Below the pieces are notes generated by a model. It worked only from the letters and a program-made list of their open reading frames with translations. It ran no database searches and had not been told where the DNA came from. The translations under genes were made by a program, and so were the position numbers. Shown here one piece after another: positions 9,101 through 15,869 of a DNA stretch of 36,542 nucleotides. How positions within the stretch are numbered: position 1 is the first letter of the stretch; the number at the start of each line of letters is the position of its first letter. Source of the stretch: Candidatus Hemicellulosilyticus sp. P3 (lineage in GTDB: Bacteria; Bacteroidota; Bacteroidia; Bacteroidales; P3); contig LPNH01000023.1 in NCBI GenBank assembly GCA_001543385.1, positions 1 through 36,542 of the forward strand, in the 5' to 3' direction.

Positions 9101-9810
9101 TCGAAATCGACAGCGGGAGGATTGAACCCCTCCACCTGGGAGACTTGTCCGCCTGTTGCGAAAACCAGGTCGTCCACGGTGTCCGCCCCGGACATGGAGC
9201 TGAGGCAGGCGCTGAAACTCTGCGCGAACTGCCTCAGGATGTCTTCGGAATACTTTTCACGGCGATAGACAACCTCGATGCCCTCGGGAGACCACCAGAA
9301 GGCAAGGTCGACATCTTCCCCAAGGGTGCATTCCTCCGGGGCGGAGGGGCCGCCCAGGAACACGGAACGGTCCAGCTCCAGTTCCCTTGCCGCCTCCTCG
9401 TACGTGAAGCCGGGATGCTCCTTGACTCCATCGAAGCGGCGCGAGACAGAATCCAGGATGGCGTGCAGGGGCGCTCCGGGAGCCCATTCGACATAGACCG
9501 GGAGTTCCGGACAGCCTTCCCACGAAAACGCGAAACAAGCCTTGGTGTCCGCACTCCAGACAGAAAGGGTTATTCCGAAAGCCGTACCGAGCACGATGTC
9601 CTCGGGGTAAGGCAAGCGCTTCCGCAGGGCTTCAAGACTGTCCTGCGGGATGGTGACAGGGAAAAACGTCCTGCCCGGCCGGCATGGGGCCTTGCCCAGG
9701 ATATCAGGGATGATCTTGGATTCCAGCTGCGAAGCAGATCCGAAGTTTTCGATGAACCATTGGCGGTCTTGCCCGCACACGGCCTCTGTTGGGGAACTCG
9801 TCTTTGTCAT
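3118..9810 (-). CDS. Dimodular non-ribosomal peptide synthetase with terminal reductase (A-T-C-A-T-R)
   Basis: The protein has 2230 residues. Residues about 40-215 resemble the back half of a condensation domain without an HHxxxDG motif. A1 spans about 245-720 (FILLYTSGTTGVPKG; K714 in the A10 motif). T1 is about 740-815, with the carrier serine probably S772 in GLTSLSA. A poly-Ala linker (822-828) follows, then C at about 832-1250 with intact HHLVFDG (953-959). A2 spans about 1262-1735, T2 about 1752-1815 (LGGSSL, S1783), and R about 1860-2220 (TGATGFLG at 1867-1874, Y2026-x3-K2030). Specificity residues read by hand are D-A-C-L-Y-G-A-V-Y-K for A1 and D-A-M-F-S-G-G-I-F-K for A2. The leading Asp in both indicates alpha-amino acids; I do not assign which. 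The reductase should release a dipeptide aldehyde or alcohol, as in AusA-type synthetases, whose aldehydes cyclise to pyrazinones. No PPTase or MbtH gene is nearby. Confidence 0.95.
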   Translation of the reverse strand: MTKTSSPTEAVCGQDRQWFIENFGSASQLESKIIPDILGKAPCRPGRTFFPVTIPQDSLEALRKRLPYPEDIVLGTAFGITLSVWSADTKACFAFSWEGCPELPVYVEWAPGAPLHAILDSVSRRFDGVKEHPGFTYEEAARELELDRSVFLGGPSAPEECTLGEDVDLAFWWSPEGIEVVYRREKYSEDILRQFAQSFSACLSSMSGADTVDDLVFATGGQVSQVEGFNPPAVDFDPDLTLLDLFRENVGRNPGNPAVVYKGTMLSYSQLDALSDNLAACISGKVAPGGIVSIILNRNEYMVVAPLAVLKAGCAYQPLDPSYPTERLSFMVKDAKSSLLIADPGLEGLVSGYDGPVLSTAQVPSLPRGRAEVPDPRPNDLFILLYTSGTTGVPKGVRLTHRNVSTFARNNAKSLGISDRSHTAAYASFGFDASMCDLSTALASGAALYIIPDEIRLDLPALDEFFTKNRISHLLMTTQVATQFAVNFPDNDSLEVLYTGGEKLSSFAPPRYTVVNAYGPTETTVYTVSKFVREQEPDIPIGKPLPGVRAYVVGKGGQRLPVGAAGELLLAGFQVGDGYLDRPDKTAEVFIDNPFSDDPAYRRVYRTGDVVRYRSDGDIQFIGRKDMQVKIRGFRIELKEVESVIREFPGITDATVQAFDEEGGGGKFLAAYVVAGLPVDIDALNAFILEKKPPYMVPSVTMQIDAIPLNVNQKVDRKALPEPRKPARKGENAVEAAPLNVLEQELADLVKASAGIDGFSLTDPLVYCGLTSLSALRLATELYKKFGISVDMNSFVKTATLQGIENLVLSSLLSGQKSSGPAAAAAAAGPVPMTFQQAGLYFECMKAPHETVYNLPMVWTLPPDLDPRKVAEAFKEVVNCHPALMSRFDTVGGEVRLVPCEGTPEVGVRTVSDAQMEALKEGFIKPFNLSEGPLFRAEVVRCPSGLFLFSDFHHLVFDGRSLDVFMGEFCAAVDGAAPRRESYSYFDYAAAQKASEGGEDYNAAGAFFRDRMEGFESASAILPDKEKTEGPGAAASLEVPLGVDVAKRCIDLGISPASYCLAAVYLSLGAFCASKKVFMCTVSNGRSDLRVSDSVGMFVNTLALSGDITEGEVSDYLKETDRIFSETRAHEYYPFAKVSSDYGFQPQVMMAYQVGLLEDYRIGGKTLACEELAPETPMFPVSIFVGGAEGPESLLFQYDSTLYSQGLVRSFADTICHVLRQMLSDGKVGELLLTDSRQDALLDGFNSWTLPVDGKQTIVSLFRSQVAATPSAPAVSFAGKVLSYVQLDHITDALASRIASFGLGREDVVSVLIGRSEMMAVASLGVLKAGCAYQPLDPSYPQERLNFMIADASAKLLVADAEYRPLITDYSGPVLDTAVIASLPEGPVPEGPAPENLFILLYTSGSTGVPKGCMLEHRNLVNFCAWYREYYALRPESRVAAYASYGFDACMMDMYPALTTGACVCIIPEETRHDMSALDSFITENGITHSFMTTQVAVMYARNYPGNKSLKHLSAGGEKLVSIDPPAYSFHNGYGPTECTIFSTVYDVTRKEANIPIGHPLSNLKLYVTDSLGRRLPAGAVGELLISGPQVSRGYLNRPEKTAETFITNPFESDWPYDRAYRTGDIVRYRMDGNIEFVGRNDGQVKIRGFRVETKEVEAVIREFPGVQDVTVQPFDNPSGGKFIAAYIVCDGELDTRALSDFILRRKPPYMVPAAFSKLERIPLNVNQKVDRKALPAPVMTSSGSYVKPEGPVEESLCGIFAEVLGMERVGATDNFFDLGGSSLMVTSVLVSAEKQGLKFSYGDVFANPTPRALASFLGGGASEAPAGRDDVYGYDYSSIDRVLAGNTLEAFIGGEPQALGKNILLTGATGFLGIHVLRELVERTPEDAAIWCLLRGKGSVTAERRLSEMLVYYFEKNYRALIGRKIRIIQGDMSDQKVFDALLDSGNPIDLVVNCAANVKHFSRGDDILRVNYYGVRNLVGFCMAGGARLVQVSTVSVGGMSEGSVPAELDERMLFFGQNTDNQYVVSKFLAERYILEKVAEGKLNAKIIRMGNLSPRESDGEFQVNFNSNASMGRLKAYRMLGACPYSLLEGKMEFSPIDDSARAVVLLALTPRENVVFHAFNDHLLPMDDIMSRMRDDRGRPLEYVEDGEFVRIMDAAKDDPDKSRVLSSIIAYTQAEGQAQLVENGASTDFSMQVLRRLGFRWDQTSSQYVDMIFDMLSSMRYFED

Positions 9811-9850
9811 GTGTCGTCTGTAAGTTTATCATACGTTGGCGGCAAGCAAG

Positions 9851-11149
9851 CTACCACTTGCCGGAAAAGAATTTCGGAGTCACGGTGAGCATGATCCAGC
9901 CCCAACGGAGCTGGCGGTTTTCATCCGTCCTCTTGAGGACTACCATCGTCTCGGTGCCTCGCATGTAAGAAAAACCCAAGCTCACTTTCGCTTCGCTTGA
10001 AAGCCTGTAGGATGATGCAAGCTCTATCTCGTGTCCAAGCGGCTTGCCTGCATTCTGGAGTTCGGTCGCTGTGGCCAGGAAATGATAGGATGCATCGAAG
10101 GAAGCCTTTTTTCCAGGAGACCACCTGCCGCCGATGAAAATGTTTTGAAGTCCTGGAGTGAAACCGTGGACATAGGTGGTTACATAGAAGAAATCCATGG
10201 CCCCGTAGAACTTGTGATGGGAACCATAAAGCGAACTGAATCCCTTGATCACGCTGTGGCGGATCACCCCTATCTGCCCGGAGGACGGCGTGGCGAAATC
10301 CTTGTCTCCGCTCATGTAGTCGTATCCCGAGTAGAAAGACCAGCGGCCTGAGGGGGTGTAAGAGACCTTGCCGCTTGCCATCCAGGCCCTTATGGGAAGG
10401 CCCTGCTCCCCCTTGCCCATCTGACGGTAATATGCGGCCTCAGCCTTCCACCTGTGCGGGGTGAAAGACAGGTAAGTGCCGGCAAGCTGCTGGTGGTAGG
10501 TCCTCTCATCAGGCTTGTCTTTCTCTCCTCCCTGCATGCCGGCGTCCATCAGCAGGAGCGAAGCTCCGAGATGCCAGTCCGGCACATCGATATGGTACCA
10601 GGCCGCTCCCATGGTCTTGTATGGTTGCAGGCCTCCCGCGTAATAGGTCCCTCCGTTGATGTTCGCAACATTCTGGTTGAAGGCCCCGAAGACATGAATC
10701 TTCTGGCCATGGCCTTCGTAACCTGCCAGCAGGACATCGTGGGATCTTGCGGTCATCGCCCAGTCATCGGCTCCGAAGATGCGCTGGTCGTCATAGGACA
10801 AGTTCTGCCTGCCCACCTTGAAGAAGAGACCGCCGGGAGAGGACATCCTCACCCAGGCCTCGTAGATATTGAATACGCCACCCTCTGAACTGCCCCAGGT
10901 GCCGCTGTGCTGGGCAGTCACCTTGGCCGAAAGGTTCTTCTTGGCCAGACTCATTCCGAGCAGGGTCCTCTCAAGGATGAAACTTGCGTAATCCTTGCTC
11001 ACCGCGCTTTCTCCATCGACATTCGGGAGACCGCCATGACGGACCTCGCCACGGGTAAGGAAGTCGGCATCTATGGACAGGCTTCTTTCCTGAGCCAGGG
11101 CCCCCGCCGCGATGAGCGGCAGGAGGATCAGCGTCAACCTGAGCCTCAT
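9851..11149 (-). CDS. Outer-membrane beta-barrel, alginate-export/porin-like
   Basis: The protein has 432 residues with a cleavable signal peptide (hydrophobic stretch 3-16, AGALAQ cleavage near residue 20). The rest shows alternating hydrophobic and polar strands, many aromatic residues and glycine-rich turns. Strands such as FKVGRQNLSYDDQRIFGADDW resemble the alginate-export (AlgE-like) family of single-chain outer-membrane channels. The C-terminus ends in K-W, whereas barrels often end in an aromatic residue. It lies between the STAS gene (ATGA overlap) and the NRPS gene (40-base gap), so it is in the same transcript. It could let the NRPS product out or a precursor in, but alginate itself is not implied. 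Confidence 0.75.
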   Translation of the reverse strand: MRLRLTLILLPLIAAGALAQERSLSIDADFLTRGEVRHGGLPNVDGESAVSKDYASFILERTLLGMSLAKKNLSAKVTAQHSGTWGSSEGGVFNIYEAWVRMSSPGGLFFKVGRQNLSYDDQRIFGADDWAMTARSHDVLLAGYEGHGQKIHVFGAFNQNVANINGGTYYAGGLQPYKTMGAAWYHIDVPDWHLGASLLLMDAGMQGGEKDKPDERTYHQQLAGTYLSFTPHRWKAEAAYYRQMGKGEQGLPIRAWMASGKVSYTPSGRWSFYSGYDYMSGDKDFATPSSGQIGVIRHSVIKGFSSLYGSHHKFYGAMDFFYVTTYVHGFTPGLQNIFIGGRWSPGKKASFDASYHFLATATELQNAGKPLGHEIELASSYRLSSEAKVSLGFSYMRGTETMVVLKRTDENRQLRWGWIMLTVTPKFFSGKW

Positions 11150-11448
11150 TCCAATTCGAACAATTTGACAAGGCCCGTAAGTTCGAGGACGTCGCGTATG
11201 ACCTCGTTGACCCCGAGAAGGGTGACCTTGTTCCCAGAAGACCTGGCATTCTTTAGAATGTTCAGAAAGATCCTCAGACCGCTGGAGGAGATGTATTCCA
11301 ACTCCGAGCAGTCTATCGCCAAGTCCCTTCCGGAACTTTCAAGGAGCGGCTTGAGAGCCTGCTCGGCATCGATGGCCGCAGCTGTGTCGAATTCTCCCGA
11401 CAAGGTTGCGACAAGTTTCCCGTCTACTTCCTGGATTGTAGTTTCCAT
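11146..11448 (-). CDS. STAS-domain anti-sigma factor antagonist (SpoIIAA/RsbV-like)
   Basis: The protein has 100 residues, the normal length of a free-standing STAS antagonist. The conserved segment around I53-S54-S55-S56-G57-L matches the phosphorylation loop, and S55 lines up with the regulatory serine of SpoIIAA. Unphosphorylated antagonists bind the anti-sigma kinase, the kinase phosphorylates them, and a PP2C phosphatase reverses this. Both opposing activities are encoded by the gene just upstream, so these two genes form a compact partner-switching pair. The stop overlaps the porin start by four bases. The final target released by the switch is not visible, since no sigma factor gene is nearby. 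Confidence 0.9.
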   Translation of the reverse strand: METTIQEVDGKLVATLSGEFDTAAAIDAEQALKPLLESSGRDLAIDCSELEYISSSGLRIFLNILKNARSSGNKVTLLGVNEVIRDVLELTGLVKLFELE

Positions 11449-11460
11449 ATTCCTGTCATG

Positions 11461-11496
11461 CTATGTTAAACTCTATGTTAAACTCTATGTTGAACG
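11461..11496. repeat. 12-base tandem repeat, three units, across a stop codon
   Basis: CTATGTTAAACT occurs twice (11461-11472 and 11473-11484), followed by CTATGTTGAACG (11485-11496). On the minus strand the units read CATAGAGTTTAA, so the phosphatase gene ends in one unit and a second in-frame stop follows in the next. Adding or losing a unit keeps the frame but changes the 29-base gap to the STAS gene. Confidence 0.7.
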
Positions 11497-13706
11497 CCAT
11501 GCCGGGCGCCGTTCCGCAGGTCCTTCCGCAATGTCAGCACATTCTTTCCGTCCCGTCTTGCATACTCGATCGAATCCATCAGTTCCCTCGCAATGAATAT
11601 TCCCAGTCCTCCGGGAGTGCGAAGTTCGGCCGGCTGTCCGGTATCAGGAGCAGGCACCTTCGTGGGATCGAACGGCCTGCCGCTGTCAGTAACTGTGAAG
11701 ACCAGGCTCCTTCCGTCCGGCCTGGCATCGACCTGGACCTCCCCGTCATGGCCCTCCGGATAGGCATATTCAATCACGTTTACAACGACCTCCTCGACCG
11801 CAAGCCGTATCCTGGCAGCTTCGTCCTTTCCGATTCCCAGCCTTCCGGTTACAGACTTGACGAACCCGTTCAACTCCTTTACCTGGCCAAGGTCGTTGCG
11901 AAGGACGATTGACTCCTCCCACTCCCGGGCTGCATTCCCGTTGTAGCGGATGGCAAGCATGGTCAGGTCGTCTTCCTGCTCCGTGCCGGAGATGAAAGTT
12001 TCTACTTCCCGGTCGGCCGCCGAGACGATGTCGGCAGCCGCAGCCGCCGGATCGGAAATGAACCTGCCAAGGATTCCGATGACCCTGTCCTTTCCGAACA
12101 TCCTGCGGGAGGTGTCCTTTGCCTCGGTCAGCCCGTCCGTGTAGAGGAAAACCGTCGTGCCTGGAGCGATCCGGCACTCCTGTCCCTCGAACTGGACGTC
12201 AGGAAGGACTCCTACGGGAAGGTTGGCGTTGGCAGGAAGCTCTTCAACGGCACATCCGACAAGCAGGGGCCGGTCATGGCCTGCGTTGCAATAGCGAAGC
12301 CTGCCGCTTGAAAGGTTCAGGACTCCGATGAAGCAGGTGACGAACATCCCGGCAGAATTGTTCCTGCATCCTTCGGCATTGACGGCCTTGACGATCTTCA
12401 CCGGATCATCCTCCGACGCGGAAGCCAGGCTGAACATGGAATGTATCATCGCCATCACGATGGCAGCAGGGATTCCCTTTCCGCTCACGTCCCCTACGAC
12501 GAAGAAGAGTTTCCCGTCCCTTATGAAGAAATCGAAGATGTCCCCTCCCACTTCCCTGGCGGGCTTGAGGGACCCGAATATGTCAACATCGGTGCGGTCC
12601 GGGAAAGGAGGGAACTTCTTGGGCAGCATCTCTTCCTGGATACGCCTCGCGATATGGAGTTCATTGCCGATCCTTGCCTGGTCCACATAGGCATCCCTGA
12701 GTCTCTTCTCGTTCCTTGCGAACCGCTCAATCATCAGGAACAAGGCCGTCAGCGCAATCAGGGTCAGGAGGAAATCGATGAACCGGTTCTTGCGGATATT
12801 CCCGTAAAGCTCCTTTTCAAAGATAACCTGGGCGACCTGCCACTGCGGCTCGTCTTTCCTTGAGGCATAGTACAAGAGGGCCTTGTCTCCGGAAAGGCTG
12901 TCCCGGAAAGCGATCATGCCCGCACGCGCTGAACCAGCCTGCGGAGGAACTGTTGCGCCGTCATGGAGGAGCCTGACGACCTGCCCGGCGACCCTGCTCC
13001 CGGAAGGTCCCGCGAAGGGTTTCCCCTCCCGTGTCAGGACGATGGTGAATGAAGATGGCAGGCTGTGGTACACATTGAGGGTGTCGCCCAGCCAGGACAG
13101 GTCGATGTCTATCCCGCAGACGCCCACGGTCCTGCCGGAACCATCCTTGAGAGGACATGAATATGTGGTCAGGTCCATCTCGGACTCATCGACATAGTGA
13201 TACGGATCGGTCCAATGTCCTCGATCCTCGGCAAGTACCTTCAGGTAATCCGGATTTGCAGTGTAATCGTGGTCGGCGGATGCGATCTGGCTCACCTTGA
13301 CGGTGCCGCCGGATTTCCTGGCATACGGCTCGAAGAGTTCGCCTTTCCCGGGATAATAACCGGGGATGAAAGTGATGAAGCCTCCGACGATGTCCGGATT
13401 GGTTTCCACAAGCCTTCGTGCCGCACTGAACATCGAATCCGGATAAGGAAGGTTACGGCTCAAGTCCCAAAGATGGTCATGGATGGTCGCCTCGGCAGAT
13501 TCCAAAGTGTGGTTGATGATCTCCGTCTTGGTCCACAGTTCCACCATGGACTGCCTTTCGGCGGCCTGCATCACAAGCTTCCGGAGCCTGCCATACTGCA
13601 ACAGGGAGATACCCTCCACTATCAAAGCGGCGAAAATGACAACGGCAAGGCCGAAACCGGCCTTGTTCCGCACAATCCGACTGAATACCTTCCCTGATGA
13701 AAACAC
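11478..13706 (-). CDS. Membrane sensor with SpoIIE/PP2C phosphatase and HATPase (anti-sigma kinase) domains
   Basis: The protein has 742 residues. A transmembrane segment at about 17-36 and another at about 309-328 bracket a periplasmic sensor region of dCache type. A short helical linker leads to a SpoIIE-type PP2C phosphatase (about 345-590) with metal-binding aspartates in VGGDIFDFF (D389), GDVSGKG (D406), LYTDGLTEA (D524) and EQEDDLTML. An RsbW-like GHKL ATPase follows (about 600-735), with N-box E639-x3-N643, DSGRPFDP and GGLGIFIARELMD. In most systems phosphatase and kinase are separate proteins. Here one sensor carries both, and the STAS substrate is the next gene. The start is GTG at 13706; upstream in-frame sequence has no better start. 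It heads the NRPS operon. Confidence 0.92.
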   Translation of the reverse strand: MFSSGKVFSRIVRNKAGFGLAVVIFAALIVEGISLLQYGRLRKLVMQAAERQSMVELWTKTEIINHTLESAEATIHDHLWDLSRNLPYPDSMFSAARRLVETNPDIVGGFITFIPGYYPGKGELFEPYARKSGGTVKVSQIASADHDYTANPDYLKVLAEDRGHWTDPYHYVDESEMDLTTYSCPLKDGSGRTVGVCGIDIDLSWLGDTLNVYHSLPSSFTIVLTREGKPFAGPSGSRVAGQVVRLLHDGATVPPQAGSARAGMIAFRDSLSGDKALLYYASRKDEPQWQVAQVIFEKELYGNIRKNRFIDFLLTLIALTALFLMIERFARNEKRLRDAYVDQARIGNELHIARRIQEEMLPKKFPPFPDRTDVDIFGSLKPAREVGGDIFDFFIRDGKLFFVVGDVSGKGIPAAIVMAMIHSMFSLASASEDDPVKIVKAVNAEGCRNNSAGMFVTCFIGVLNLSSGRLRYCNAGHDRPLLVGCAVEELPANANLPVGVLPDVQFEGQECRIAPGTTVFLYTDGLTEAKDTSRRMFGKDRVIGILGRFISDPAAAAADIVSAADREVETFISGTEQEDDLTMLAIRYNGNAAREWEESIVLRNDLGQVKELNGFVKSVTGRLGIGKDEAARIRLAVEEVVVNVIEYAYPEGHDGEVQVDARPDGRSLVFTVTDSGRPFDPTKVPAPDTGQPAELRTPGGLGIFIARELMDSIEYARRDGKNVLTLRKDLRNGARHGVQHRV

Positions 13707-13726
13707 TTGCAGCAGTTTAGACTGCC

Positions 13727-13734
13727 TAAATATA
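13727..13734 (-). promoter_or_regulatory. Putative -7 element of the sensor-STAS-porin-NRPS operon
   Basis: On the minus strand TATATTTA (one mismatch to TAnnTTTG) lies about 20 bases upstream of the GTG start. A ten-T tract (13747-13756 as A on the plus strand) covers the place of the -33 TTTG. The implied leader is only about 14 nt. This is the only candidate in the 102-base gap to the next gene upstream. Confidence 0.35.
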
Positions 13735-13808
13735 GCCTTTCCTAAGAAAAAAAAAATAATGGCCGGAGGGATGGACGAACGGTGGCATTGTTGTAAGAGA
13801 GGGTGTTA

Positions 13809-14384
13809 TCAGAACTTGACGGCGAGGGTCATACCGGCAGTAGGTACGACGGTGGTGCCGGTCTGGGCAAGGTCGATGCTGGGATAGACAGTGGCGGAGA
13901 AAGCGTGTTTTCCGGCAGCGTCCTGATAGTACTGGTTCTTGACCTTGGCAATCTTGACGGCATCGATGCAGGACCAGATGCTGACACCTACCTGGGCAAG
14001 CATCAGTCCACCTACTGCTGTAAGGTATCCACGGGCTTTGTCTTGCTTGGCCTCAGGGATGTTCCATTTTCCGTTGGCATCCTTTTCAATCATGTTTACT
14101 ACATTCTGGGTCAGGGTGCCGGAGACGGCGCCGAGGACCACGCTGGTACCGAGGAAAGCCCAGCCGCGGCCGGTTTCCTTCATGATGAGCTGGCCGGTAC
14201 CGGGAGCGCCAAAAGATTCCAGACCGATCCAGAAGACGGAATAGGGGTCAACGTCACTCTTGACGTAATCGGATGCCTTGTAGTTGTTCTTGAGAGAGCT
14301 GTAAGATGTGCTCTGAGGAGCTTTCTGTGCGAAAGCCGAGGTGCAGGCCGCTGCCAGCACGAGAATGGTAATGATACGTTTCAT
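13809..14384 (-). CDS. Secreted protein of unknown function
   Basis: The protein has 191 residues, starting at the ATG at 14384. The N-terminus (MKRIITILVLAAACTSAFAQ) is a clear type I signal peptide with an AFA-Q cleavage site. A longer frame extends upstream but would overlap the neighbouring gene by 190 bases, so the shorter start is preferred. The mature protein has two hydrophobic stretches (about residues 70-95 and 118-140) and a C-terminal segment ending T-L-A-V-K-F, compatible with a small membrane-associated protein. It follows the PreA-like gene after 20 bases and is the last gene of the long leftward cluster. A T-rich tract lies downstream. I do not recognise the family. Confidence 0.8.
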   Translation of the reverse strand: MKRIITILVLAAACTSAFAQKAPQSTSYSSLKNNYKASDYVKSDVDPYSVFWIGLESFGAPGTGQLIMKETGRGWAFLGTSVVLGAVSGTLTQNVVNMIEKDANGKWNIPEAKQDKARGYLTAVGGLMLAQVGVSIWSCIDAVKIAKVKNQYYQDAAGKHAFSATVYPSIDLAQTGTTVVPTAGMTLAVKF

Positions 14385-14404
14385 TGTTGAAGTTGTTGTA
14401 ATTG

Positions 14405-15859
14405 TTAGTTCTTTTCTTTCTTGTTGACACGCTTGGTCAGGCTGATGGCGCCTGTCGGACAGACGAGGCGGCAGAGGTGACAGCCGACGCATTTCTGCCC
14501 AAGGAGGCGTGGTTGTCGGGTGTCGTGGTCGAAGGCTATGGCCTGATGGCCGCCGTCCATGCACGACACATAGCAGCGACCGCAGCCGATGCAACGCTCA
14601 CGGTCTATCTTCGGATAGACAATGGTATCGCGGTCGAGGTCGGAGGGCAGCACGAAATTCTTCAGCTCTGAGCCAACGAGGTCGTCGAGCCGTTCGATGG
14701 CGTGCTCGGCCATATAATTCTGGAGGCCAAGTGTAAGGTCGTCAATAATCCGGTAGCCGTACTCCATCACGGCGGTACACACCTGAACATTGCGGCAGCC
14801 AAGCTGGATGAACTCCAGCGCGTCGCGCCATGTCTCAATGCCACCGATGCCGCTCAGATGCACATTTTTCATGATAGGGTTCATCGCCATCTCCAGGATG
14901 TGGTGCAGGGCGACGGGCTTCACGGCGGGGCCTGAATAGCCCGAGAGTGTCTGTTTGCCGCTGACCTCCGCCTCGTGGCTCATCGTCACGCTCTTGATGG
15001 TGTTGATAGCCGAGATGGCATCGGCTCCGGCGAAGTAGGCTCCCATTGCGGGATTGTTGATTTGCGTGATATTGGGAGTCATCTTGGCGATGACGGGAAT
15101 TTTCACGCTGCGCTTTACGTAGGCGGTATAGAAAGTCACCAGCTCCGGGTTCTGCCCCACGTCACTGCCCATGCCCGCAAGGCGCATCTGCGGGCACGAG
15201 AAGTTCAGCTCGACGGCATCGCAACCCGCGGCCTCGGCCATCTGTGCAAGCTCGGCCCATTCTTCCTCAGACTGTCCCATGATAGAGGCCACGACCACCT
15301 TTGTGGGATAGTCCTGCTTCAGCCGCCGCAGGATGTCGAAGTCCACTTCGTATGGATTTTCCGACAACTGCTCCATATTGCGGAATCCGGCAAAGCGCGT
15401 ATCGCTCTTCACGGCATCGAAGCGTGGCGACACCTCGCGGATGTCCTGCTTGCAGATGGTCTTGTAGAAAACGCCCGCCCAACCGGCATCGAAGGCCCGC
15501 GCCACCATCTCGTAGTTGGTGCACACGGCCGACGAGGCAAGGAAGAAGGGATTTTCGCACTGGATGCCGCAGAAGGTGATGGCAAGCGAGGGAACCGCAC
15601 CGTTTGCACGGACTGCATCCAGGCATGCTGCGCTCAGCATCTCAGGGATACGGATAGGCCGGTCGTAATGGATACAGGCCTCCTCCGCCCGTTGGAGGTC
15701 GACTTCGGTACAGCCAGCGACAAAACGCAGGGCATGCTTTTCGTTGCCGAACCGGATAGCACGGATGGCCCGGGCCACATCGCCAGTTTTGCACGATTTC
15801 GTGCAGGGAGCATCCTCGCACAGCAGGCAACGTGCCGCCTCTTCATGGATGTGAATCAT
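14405..15859 (-). CDS. preA: PreA-like dihydropyrimidine dehydrogenase subunit with extra N-terminal Fe-S domain
   Basis: The protein has 484 residues from the ATG at 15859, ten bases after the upstream stop; an in-frame start at 15886 would overlap that gene. Residues about 85-400 form a dihydroorotate-dehydrogenase-like FMN barrel (ITFCGIQCENPFF, ELNFSCPQMRLAG). The C-terminus carries two [4Fe-4S] motifs, CIGCGRCYVSC and CVGCHLCRLVC. PreA with PreT reduces uracil or thymine using NADH. Unusually, residues 11-23 (C-x2-C-x4-C-x3-C) and the following 60 residues resemble the start of PreT or DPYD, without the FAD/NADH domain. E. coli PreA lacks this part. No preT lies alongside, so the electron donor is unclear. 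Confidence 0.85.
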   Translation of the reverse strand: MIHIHEEAARCLLCEDAPCTKSCKTGDVARAIRAIRFGNEKHALRFVAGCTEVDLQRAEEACIHYDRPIRIPEMLSAACLDAVRANGAVPSLAITFCGIQCENPFFLASSAVCTNYEMVARAFDAGWAGVFYKTICKQDIREVSPRFDAVKSDTRFAGFRNMEQLSENPYEVDFDILRRLKQDYPTKVVVASIMGQSEEEWAELAQMAEAAGCDAVELNFSCPQMRLAGMGSDVGQNPELVTFYTAYVKRSVKIPVIAKMTPNITQINNPAMGAYFAGADAISAINTIKSVTMSHEAEVSGKQTLSGYSGPAVKPVALHHILEMAMNPIMKNVHLSGIGGIETWRDALEFIQLGCRNVQVCTAVMEYGYRIIDDLTLGLQNYMAEHAIERLDDLVGSELKNFVLPSDLDRDTIVYPKIDRERCIGCGRCYVSCMDGGHQAIAFDHDTRQPRLLGQKCVGCHLCRLVCPTGAISLTKRVNKKEKN

Positions 15860-15869
15860 ATCGTTGTTC

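Noticed and set aside
11461..11496. CRISPR-like repeats
   Set aside because: The units are 12 bases and contiguous without spacers. No cas genes are present anywhere in the window.
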